Shown here one piece after another: positions 12,477 through 19,600 of a stretch of 20,545 bases of DNA. The stretch spans positions 1 to 20,545 of the forward strand of contig JBAZPX010000018.1 in assembly GCA_041645555.1 (NCBI GenBank), read 5' to 3'. Made by a program: the position numbers and the translations under genes. Positions within the stretch are counted from its first letter, which is position 1. Each line of letters begins with the position of its first letter. This DNA comes from JAQTRU01 sp041645555 (GTDB lineage: Bacteria > Patescibacteriota > Patescibacteriia > Patescibacteriales > JAQTRU01). The notes below the pieces were generated by a model. That model saw nothing but the letters and a program-made list of their open reading frames with translations. It had not been told where the DNA came from and ran no database searches.

Positions 12477-13763
12477 TTATTTTTCCGTGTTCCATTCTTT
12501 AAGCTTCTCAACCACTTTATTGTTAATCAATGAATTGTGAAGGTAGAGCCGGTAATTAGGTTCTTTAACCCTTTCCTCAACTTTTTCATATCCCTTGTAT
12601 TGCTTTAAAAGTTCCTCAATTTTTTCGTCAATTTCTTTTTCGCTAACCTCCAGTTTTTCTTCTATCGCAATCTGCCTGATTGCCAGAGCGCTTTTTACTC
12701 TTTTAATGGCGTTAGGCAAAAGGTCAAGCGTAAGCTGGTCTTGGGTTTTATTTAAGCTGGAAAGATAATCGGAAAATTTTCCGCCCTGATGGGTAACCGT
12801 ATGCTCCAGTTCGGCCAGCATAGTCTCGGCCTCGTGGTTAATTAAGATTTCCGGAATTTCCCCGAACTTGGTTTTATCTAAAATTTTATCAATTATTTTT
12901 ATTTCCAATTCCTGCTCGGCTTGTTGTTTATTTTCCATTTCCAAGTTTTGCCTTATATTTTTTTCTAAATCCTCTATAGACTTCGCTCCCATTCCCTTCG
13001 CCAGTTCGTCATTTAATTCCGGCACCTGCCTTTCATAGATTTCTTTTACCTTTACCCGGAACTGGACTAATTTTCCGGCCAGGTGCGCCTGATAATGATT
13101 CTTAGGATAGGGAAGGTCAAATTCTCTTGATTCGTCCTTTTTTATTCCGGCTAACTTTTGGTCAAAGCCCGGTATTAAATAGTCTTTGCCTAAAATAATC
13201 GCCGCGCCCTTGCTTTGGCCGCCGTCAACCGGAACGTTATCCAAAAACATTTCTATATTGGCGATAATTTTATCTCCCTCTTTTGCCGGCCTTAGAGCGA
13301 TTACTTCTTTAGCCCGCATTTCCCTTAATTCATTGATTATTTTTTTTACCTCCTCGTCTTTTACTTCTTTTTTCTCTTTTTTTACTTTGCTGTTTTTGTA
13401 ATCCCCGAGTTTTACTTCTGGCAAAGCCGACAGAGTGATTTTATAGACCAGCGGATTTTCCGGAGCCAGTTTCAAGATATCAACCCGCGGCTGGCCGATT
13501 ACCTGCTTATCCGTATTTTCCGCCAAAACTTTCCCAATAGTTTTATCCACGGCAATCTGCGCCGCTTCTTCCAAAATCGTCATTTCCCCGATTTTTTGCT
13601 TTAAAACGGCAAACGGGACTTTGCCCGGCCGAAAGCCCTCTATTTTTATTTCCTCGGAAACCTTTTTCACGCCCTTATCTATATAGGGCTTAAATTCCGC
13701 CAAAGATAATTCAACGGTCAGTTCAATTTGCGATTTTTCTAGTTCTTTTTTTGTTATTTCCAT
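12477..13763 (-). CDS. tig: Trigger factor, ribosome-bound chaperone and prolyl isomerase
   Basis: 428 aa, the normal length. The N-terminal ribosome-docking domain carries the signature GFRPGKVP (43-50), which contacts uL23. The FKBP-type prolyl isomerase domain spans about 150-245 (EGDKIIANIEM, GKDYLIPGFDQKLAG, LPYPKNHYQAHLAGK). The long helical C-terminal arms follow. Trigger factor shields nascent chains at the ribosome exit. The gene precedes smpB and ssrA, so three genes dealing with nascent chains lie together. No Shine-Dalgarno is seen before ATG 13763; the leader is a repeated A/T-rich AAATTCGT sequence. Confidence 0.96.
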   Translation of the reverse strand: MEITKKELEKSQIELTVELSLAEFKPYIDKGVKKVSEEIKIEGFRPGKVPFAVLKQKIGEMTILEEAAQIAVDKTIGKVLAENTDKQVIGQPRVDILKLAPENPLVYKITLSALPEVKLGDYKNSKVKKEKKEVKDEEVKKIINELREMRAKEVIALRPAKEGDKIIANIEMFLDNVPVDGGQSKGAAIILGKDYLIPGFDQKLAGIKKDESREFDLPYPKNHYQAHLAGKLVQFRVKVKEIYERQVPELNDELAKGMGAKSIEDLEKNIRQNLEMENKQQAEQELEIKIIDKILDKTKFGEIPEILINHEAETMLAELEHTVTHQGGKFSDYLSSLNKTQDQLTLDLLPNAIKRVKSALAIRQIAIEEKLEVSEKEIDEKIEELLKQYKGYEKVEERVKEPNYRLYLHNSLINNKVVEKLKEWNTEK

Positions 13764-13813
13764 ATAAACACGAATTTTACAAATTATTAACGAATTTTAC
13801 GAATGCTTGTTTT

Positions 13814-16093
13814 TTAATTAATTTCTCCTATATCAATTTTTCTTATATCATTATTAGTAATTCCAAGTCCCAAATCTCTCATAACTTTGAAAGCGTCTGC
13901 TGGTCTACTCAAGAAATATCCTTTTAAATCTTTAGGATTTATATAATATGCTTCGCCATTCTGCTCAACATCCAAGACTATCTTGCCTGATAATCTGCTA
14001 GGAAATTTTGAATTAAGATAGCCAGTTAGTTCGCTATGTTTTATACCTAACCCTAAATTTCTCATAATACTAAAAGCGTCTGCTGGACGACCTAAATAAT
14101 ATTTCTTTTTATTTTCTGGATTAACATACCAGCCCTCGCCATTCTTTTCTACTTGCAACAGGATATTTCCGCTAACTCTTTTTGACAGATTATTATCTAT
14201 TTTCGTTATTAATTTTTTTTCTTCCGCAATAACTGTTTGGCTTTCTGTTACGATTTTTATATTTGCCTCATCTCCGGCAATAAATAAACCCAGAGAGCTA
14301 AGCGCATTTAAATCAATTTCATCTAATAAATAAGCGACTCTCGAATAGTTGTTATTTACGCCAGAATTATACGCATAGCTGGAACCGTTCATCCAGCTTT
14401 TAATTTTGTCTACTGATAATATGTAACCTATAGTATTTATCTTACCTTTTGTTGCCGCGGATGGTATTCCAACAAAGTTTCCATTTTCCAAATAAGCTCC
14501 TCCGCCGGAATTTCCCTCCTCTACTATTGCGTCAGTTTTTAAATAATTGCCTTCAACGCCGCTAAAACTCCCGTCTGTAAAGGTTATATTATCTCCAAAA
14601 GCAGGTGGGTAACCATATAAGGTTAATTTATCGCCTAATCTTAAATTACTATTGTTGCCTTTTATAATATCAATGTATGATAGAGTTTTATCATTTGGAT
14701 TTCTTAATTTCAAAATGGCTATATCTTCATCATTTGATACATTATAAATATCCGCCGCTTGACTGTTATTAAAATATGGCTTGCTACCATAGTTATCAAT
14801 AAAACCAACATAACAACCAGCGGTGTCGCTAATAACATGCTTATTCGTTAATATTAAACCGGACGAATTAATAACCGTACCTGTTCCTATCTTTTTCAAA
14901 TATTTTGTTACAGGACACTCCAATTTAACGGTGGATTTTATGATTGAATCTTGATTTATTATATTTGAATTTTGTGTCGGAACTTGATAATCTGGTTTGT
15001 ATATCGATTCACAATATTGCGATGTAGCGGGCGCGGCTGTTTCAGCGGACGGGCAATCATAAGTCCTACTACAACTTCGGGTTTGAATTCCCCGCGGTGA
15101 ACAAGTTCCCCAATTACCACATTCCCAAGTATCTAATAAACAGGCTGGGGCATAGGTGCAGGATTGAGTTAATTTAGGTAATTCTCCGCCTTCGCAATTA
15201 GTCGGATGCTTAGATGTTATGCTTCTCGTTTGTTTTCCGTCTGACGCACATTCGGACCAGTTGGAATAATAAAATGAGATACAGGTAGAAGCATAAGTGC
15301 AGGACTGTGTTGTTGCAGGAGAAGGACCTCCGTCGCAATTTGAAATTTTATTGCAAGTTCTTGTCTGTTTTCCATAAGATGAACATGTTCCCCAATTTCC
15401 ACAATCCCAGTTATCCACCGAGCAATAAGGTATTACTGCTAAATTAAATTGGTTGCTTTCACTGCCATTTTTATCAATTACTGTAATGTAGCCGCTTACT
15501 GCATCGCTGGGTAACCTTACAATAATATTTGTATTAGACCAAAAATAATTCCACCCTGAAGGGAAAGAAATACCACTAACTTTAATGTTACATAAACTGC
15601 AATAGGTTCCGTCACCATAGGTATTAAAATTTTCACCTGTAATTTTAATTTCTGAATCTGGATATATACCAGAACGGCTGCTTGGAGAGATGGAAGTTAT
15701 TATAGGTTTAGTCAGTTCACATGATTGAGTATTGGGCGATGGAGTATCTACTAATCCACAATCAAATGTTTTAGTGCAGGTTCTCGTCTGTTCTTTTTTG
15801 ATAGAACATTCACCCCAGTTATCACAACTCCAAGTATCTTCAGTGCATTCTGATATGCTGCAGGGTAGTGTAGCCGCGGGCGGAGTATAAGAGTCATTGT
15901 CTATACAGCCAGTGACTTTGCTACATACTCTCGTCTTTATACCCTCGGGAGAGCAACTGCCCCAATCTTCGCACCCCCAATTGTCAAGAGTACAATAGTT
16001 GATCCTCATAGCGTTAGCATCTTGACTAAAGTTAATGTATCCTAATCCTAAAACGAAAGTTAAAATCAAAAAAATTATAAATTGTTTTCTCAT
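13814..16093 (-). CDS. Secreted multidomain trypsin-like serine protease with TSR-like, IPT and GEAWYVNP repeats
   Basis: 759 aa. A signal peptide occupies 1-28 (cleavage near DANA). Five Cys/Trp repeats of thrombospondin type-1 style (WxCxxWGxCSxxGxQTRxC) begin at about 34, 83, 224, 271 and 318. An IPT/TIG-like beta domain (about 129-220, PIITSISPSSRSG...ITGEN) sits between repeats two and three. The chymotrypsin-fold protease (about 390-570) keeps the triad H419 (TNKHV), D457 (DEDIAIL) and S529 (EGNSGGG). Two C-terminal repeats (about 639-690 and 700-750) have the pattern SGxIxLxVExNGExxYxNP...RPADAFxxMRxLGLGI, a module common in CPR bacteria. The likely role is an extracellular protease that binds a surface or host through its Cys-rich repeats. 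PDZ domains of DegP are absent. Confidence 0.9.
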   Translation of the reverse strand: MRKQFIIFLILTFVLGLGYINFSQDANAMRINYCTLDNWGCEDWGSCSPEGIKTRVCSKVTGCIDNDSYTPPAATLPCSISECTEDTWSCDNWGECSIKKEQTRTCTKTFDCGLVDTPSPNTQSCELTKPIITSISPSSRSGIYPDSEIKITGENFNTYGDGTYCSLCNIKVSGISFPSGWNYFWSNTNIIVRLPSDAVSGYITVIDKNGSESNQFNLAVIPYCSVDNWDCGNWGTCSSYGKQTRTCNKISNCDGGPSPATTQSCTYASTCISFYYSNWSECASDGKQTRSITSKHPTNCEGGELPKLTQSCTYAPACLLDTWECGNWGTCSPRGIQTRSCSRTYDCPSAETAAPATSQYCESIYKPDYQVPTQNSNIINQDSIIKSTVKLECPVTKYLKKIGTGTVINSSGLILTNKHVISDTAGCYVGFIDNYGSKPYFNNSQAADIYNVSNDEDIAILKLRNPNDKTLSYIDIIKGNNSNLRLGDKLTLYGYPPAFGDNITFTDGSFSGVEGNYLKTDAIVEEGNSGGGAYLENGNFVGIPSAATKGKINTIGYILSVDKIKSWMNGSSYAYNSGVNNNYSRVAYLLDEIDLNALSSLGLFIAGDEANIKIVTESQTVIAEEKKLITKIDNNLSKRVSGNILLQVEKNGEGWYVNPENKKKYYLGRPADAFSIMRNLGLGIKHSELTGYLNSKFPSRLSGKIVLDVEQNGEAYYINPKDLKGYFLSRPADAFKVMRDLGLGITNNDIRKIDIGEIN

Positions 16094-16160
16094 ATATTTT
16101 AATTAGTTCGCAAATCGAAAGGATAAGTTATTATTGTTTGGGGCAAATTGAAAATTCCTT

Positions 16161-16763
16161 TTATGACTTTGCAGCCTTGTTAACCCTTAAAATATAATCA
16201 AATATTATATCGATATCTACAGTAATTTTCATTGCTAGGTTTACTAATTTATTTCTTTTACTAAAAAATAAATTTACTATCGCTAGAGTGGGTTCAGAAT
16301 ATTCTCCATATGGGAACCTTTGTTCTTGGTTTAATTCATCATTTGGCACAAAACCAGAATTTTTTAAAAATGCACCCATATTTTTTTGAAAGTTTTCTAC
16401 AAAATTATCAAATTCCATGGGTCTATTTATTAATCTATCTCGCTTGATGCCATTCCATAATTTTTGTTGTTTATTATTGTTGATCCAAAATGCTGATAAT
16501 TTATCCAAAAATATTTTTTCTAATACTTCTAAATCATGCGTGTGCAATTTTTTATTGCCTACAGCAAAATCAAATTTAAGAATTCTTTTCAGGGATAATT
16601 CTATAGCATGTTTTAATAAATAAATCATAGGCATAACTAACCGATGGTATTCTTTAATCTCGTTATTTTCACATATAATTTCTGCTGATTTGATGTAACT
16701 ATTGGATAATAACGCATAATTAAGCCAATCTCCACTCTCTAGATATTTATTATTTTTATTCAT
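16161..16763 (-). CDS. Hypothetical helical protein, HEPN-like
   Basis: 200 aa with no signal peptide or membrane helix. The stretch YLLKHAIELSLKRIL, followed by HTHDLEVLEKIF, resembles the helical HEPN-type families in which 'LLRHAxELxLKxxL ... HDLxxL' recurs. That assignment is an inference from pattern alone. The RxxxxH RNase motif of toxic HEPN proteins is not visible, and no MNT nucleotidyltransferase partner is adjacent, so a toxin role is unsupported. The coding sequence is noticeably more A/T-rich than hppA or the nitroreductase beside it, which fits recent acquisition. It starts 27 nt after the nitroreductase stop. No Shine-Dalgarno is seen. Confidence 0.75.
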   Translation of the reverse strand: MNKNNKYLESGDWLNYALLSNSYIKSAEIICENNEIKEYHRLVMPMIYLLKHAIELSLKRILKFDFAVGNKKLHTHDLEVLEKIFLDKLSAFWINNNKQQKLWNGIKRDRLINRPMEFDNFVENFQKNMGAFLKNSGFVPNDELNQEQRFPYGEYSEPTLAIVNLFFSKRNKLVNLAMKITVDIDIIFDYILRVNKAAKS

Positions 16764-16790
16764 ATTAATTATAAATTTCTTTCCGTAATT

Positions 16791-17327
16791 TTACCCGAAT
16801 ATAACCTCCGGCTTTTTTCTTTCCGGCGCTTCCGGGAAACTATCGGTCTTGCCGAGGCAAAAAGAAAGTAAAATTTCCCAATTGTTTGGTATTCCGAGTT
16901 CCTTTTTTACTCCCGGGCTTTCTTCCAGTAAAGTCGCTTGGCCGACAATGACCGTGGCCAAATCCATTTCTCTCGCTTCCAGCAAGCAATTCTGGCAGGC
17001 AAGGGCGGCGTCGGCTAAAGCATATTTATTTTTTGGCTCGCTAACGCAGAGAAAAATTACAACCGGCGCCTGATAGAAGGTTGGGTCGGGTAATTCTTTG
17101 CGCCAGATATTTTCCCCGGCTTTTGTTCTTATTTCTCTTATTTTTTCTCCAGCCAGTTTAATCTTAGCCGGGTCTTCTAAAACAAAAAATTTAATCGGCT
17201 GCTCATTAAAGGCGCTTGGCGCCCAGATGCCGGTTTCAATTATTTTCTCAATCTGATCTCTGGGAATTTTCTCTTGCCTATACTGCCTGACGCTTCTTCT
17301 TAATTTTGCCAGTTCTAAGAAATTCAT
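16791..17327 (-). CDS. Nitroreductase-family FMN oxidoreductase
   Basis: 178 aa. The family start LRRSVRQYRQEKIPRDQIEK carries the Arg-Ser-Val-Arg FMN-phosphate contact. APSAFNEQPIKFFV is the conserved 'PSAxNxQP' loop, and a Gly-rich LGIPNNWEILLSFCLG stretch closes the domain. These enzymes are NAD(P)H-dependent flavoproteins reducing nitroaromatics, quinones or flavins; the native substrate cannot be read from sequence. The length is typical of the short single-domain members. It lies between hppA and the HEPN-like gene with no sign of a pathway partner. Confidence 0.9.
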   Translation of the reverse strand: MNFLELAKLRRSVRQYRQEKIPRDQIEKIIETGIWAPSAFNEQPIKFFVLEDPAKIKLAGEKIREIRTKAGENIWRKELPDPTFYQAPVVIFLCVSEPKNKYALADAALACQNCLLEAREMDLATVIVGQATLLEESPGVKKELGIPNNWEILLSFCLGKTDSFPEAPERKKPEVIFG

Positions 17328-17368
17328 ATTATTTAATCCCCCTCACCCCCTTTTCGAAGGGGGGCATT

Positions 17369-17521
17369 TTGTCATTGCGAGGAAGGAGACCCGTCCCGCC
17401 AAAGCGGGACGGGACGACTGACGCGGCAATCTAACGCACAATGATTTTAATCTAAAGATGGTTTTTATTCTCGCACATCATTCGTTAGATTGCTTCGTCG
17501 CTACGCTCCTCGCAATGACAA
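17369..17521. repeat. MITE-like element with GTCATTGCGAGGA termini
   Basis: TTGTCATTGCGAGGA (17369-17383) is mirrored by CTCCTCGCAATGACAA at 17506-17521, and the interior includes GTCCCGCCAAAGCGGGAC and the paired words CAATCTAACG and CGTTAGATTG. There is no ORF inside. Elements with this end sequence are widespread in many bacterial genomes. It fills the hppA-nitroreductase gap together with the CCCCCTTT repeat at 17524-17561. Confidence 0.75.
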
Positions 17522-17523
17522 TG

Positions 17524-17561
17524 AAAATCCCCCTTAGTCCCCCTTTAACGAAAGGGGGTTA
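17524..17561. repeat. CCCCCTTTAACGAAAGGGGG repeat, copy 2
   Basis: Nearly identical to 6654-6692 and directly next to the MITE-like element. It lies just after the hppA stop (minus-strand sense) and could fold into a strong CCCCCTTT/AAAGGGGG hairpin. Confidence 0.75.
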
Positions 17562-17568
17562 GATGGAA

Positions 17569-19542
17569 TTACAGAATCAAAAGCGGCGCTATGATTAAGG
17601 CAACAATGGACAATAACTTAATTAAGATATTTAAGCTTGGGCCGGAAGTGTCTTTGAACGGATCGCCGACCGTGTCGCCAACCACCGCGGCTTTATGAGT
17701 GTCCGAACCCTTGCCTCCTAAGTTGCCGGCTTCAATATATTTTTTGGCGTTATCCCAGGCCCCGCCGGCATTCGCCATTATGACCGCTAATAAAAATCCG
17801 GTAACGAGGGATCCGGCCAATAACCCGGCCAGAGCTTCGGCGCCTAAAATAAAACCGACCACAACCGGAGCCACGACCGTGATTAGACCGGGAGCAATCA
17901 TTTTTTTCAAAGCCGCGCCCGTGGAAATCTCAATGCAGCGCTTATAATCCGGTTTGCCGGTTCCTTCCATAATTCCCGGGATTTCTTTAAACTGCCTTCT
18001 CACTTCTACGACCATATCAGAAGCGGCTTCGCCCACGGCTTTCATGGAAAGGGCGCAGAAAATACAAGGCAGTAAGCCGCCCAGGAATAAGCCGATTAAA
18101 ACGTTTGAATCCATTAAATTAACTATTTGCAAATTTACGGCCTGGCCAAAACCGACGAGCAGAGCCAAGGCGGTTAAAGCGGCCGAGCCGATAGCAAAGC
18201 CCTTGCCAATCGCGGCGGTGGTATTGCCGACCGCGTCTAATTCTTCCGCCCGCTTTCTGGTTTCTTCGCCCATTCCCGCCATTTCCGCGATGCCGGCGGC
18301 GTTATCCGCGACCGGGCCGTAAGTGTCGGTCGCTAAAGTAATGCCTAAAGTGGAAAGCATGCCGACCGCGGCAATGGCAATCCCGTAAAGTCCGGCGAAT
18401 TTAAAAGATAAAAAGATAGCGAGGCACACGACCAAAACCGGAACGACTGTGCTCATCATGCCTAAAGCCAGTCCGGCGATAATATTGGTGCCGGCTCCGC
18501 TTTGGGCGGCTTTGGCCACGCCTTGCGCCGGTTTGTTTTTATCCGAAGTGTAGTATTCGGTGATTAAGCCGATAGCAATGCCGGCGAGTAAACCGGTAAG
18601 CAAGGCCCAGTAAACTCCGGTTTTTCCCACGGTGTAAATAATTATCGGGTAAGCGCCTGCGCCCATCAAAATCGCGGCGGCAAAAATTCCCCGGTTTAAA
18701 ACCGCTTGCGGCTTGGCGTTTTTAGATAATTTAACAATGAAGTTTCCTAAAATGGAAGCGATAATTCCGGCGCCGGCCAGCAGTAAGGGGAGAACCACGG
18801 CTTCAGGCCCGAAAGTGGCAACGGTTATAACGCCGAAGGCCATGGCCGCGATTATGGAATCAACATAACTTTCAAAAAGGTCGGCGCCCATGCCGGCGAC
18901 GTCGCCGACATTATCCCCGACGTTATCGGCAATCGTGGCCGGGTTTCTCGGGTCGTCTTCCGGAATGCCGGCTTCAACCTTGCCGACCAAGTCCGCGCCG
19001 ACGTCCGCGGCTTTAGTGTAAATCCCGCCGCCCACGCGGGCAAAAAGCGCGACCGAAGAAGCGCCGAAACCGAAACCGTAAATAACGTTCGGGTCCTTAA
19101 AAATATAATAAGCTAAACTTACGCCTAAGAGTCCTAAGCCGACCACGGATAATCCCATAACGCTGCCGGAAGAAAAAGCAACGCCCAAACCCTTGCTTAT
19201 GCTTTCTTTAGCCGCTTCAGCGGTTCGGACATTAGCGGCCGTGGCAATGCGCATGCCGATATTGCCGGCTAAGATGGAAAAAACAGCTCCGGCGACAAAG
19301 CAGATAGCGGTGTTCCCGGATAGGCCCGGAGTAAACCAAAGGATGAGCGCTACTACGACAACAAAGATGCCTAAAATTCTATATTCTTTATGAAGGAAGG
19401 CCATAGCGCCTTCGTGGATAAAACCGGAAATTTCTCCGGCTTTTGCATCTAAGACAGGTTGCTTTTTAAGCTGGTAAGCCAGCCAGCCGGCAAAGGCCAA
19501 GCCGACTAAGGCGATTACCGCAGTCCAAAGTTCGAGTTGCAT
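17569..19542 (-). CDS. hppA: Membrane-bound ion-translocating pyrophosphatase
   Basis: 657 aa with about 15-16 membrane helices. It couples pyrophosphate hydrolysis to pumping H+ or Na+ across the membrane. Substrate-site motifs are KAADVGADLVGKVE (177-190), DNVGDNVGD (206-214), DTYGPVADNAAGIAE (406-420), and near the C terminus GSDTHKAAVVGDTVGDPFKDT. GNTTAAIGKG (439-448) has Ala443 and Gly446 where K+-independent enzymes have Lys and Thr, so this should be the K+-dependent type. Whether it pumps H+ or Na+ cannot be decided by eye. In an energy-limited CPR cell it would recover energy from biosynthetic pyrophosphate. It starts 58 nt after nusA and no Shine-Dalgarno is seen. Confidence 0.95.
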   Translation of the reverse strand: MQLELWTAVIALVGLAFAGWLAYQLKKQPVLDAKAGEISGFIHEGAMAFLHKEYRILGIFVVVVALILWFTPGLSGNTAICFVAGAVFSILAGNIGMRIATAANVRTAEAAKESISKGLGVAFSSGSVMGLSVVGLGLLGVSLAYYIFKDPNVIYGFGFGASSVALFARVGGGIYTKAADVGADLVGKVEAGIPEDDPRNPATIADNVGDNVGDVAGMGADLFESYVDSIIAAMAFGVITVATFGPEAVVLPLLLAGAGIIASILGNFIVKLSKNAKPQAVLNRGIFAAAILMGAGAYPIIIYTVGKTGVYWALLTGLLAGIAIGLITEYYTSDKNKPAQGVAKAAQSGAGTNIIAGLALGMMSTVVPVLVVCLAIFLSFKFAGLYGIAIAAVGMLSTLGITLATDTYGPVADNAAGIAEMAGMGEETRKRAEELDAVGNTTAAIGKGFAIGSAALTALALLVGFGQAVNLQIVNLMDSNVLIGLFLGGLLPCIFCALSMKAVGEAASDMVVEVRRQFKEIPGIMEGTGKPDYKRCIEISTGAALKKMIAPGLITVVAPVVVGFILGAEALAGLLAGSLVTGFLLAVIMANAGGAWDNAKKYIEAGNLGGKGSDTHKAAVVGDTVGDPFKDTSGPSLNILIKLLSIVALIIAPLLIL

Positions 19543-19600
19543 AGGTTTTTTGTTTTTTGATTAATTATTAAATGACTAAATTATTAAATTTCTGAAATTG

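Noticed and set aside
16161..16763. HEPN toxin of a toxin-antitoxin pair
   Set aside because: There is no RxxxxH motif and no nucleotidyltransferase or other antitoxin next to it; the neighbours are a nitroreductase and a secreted protease.
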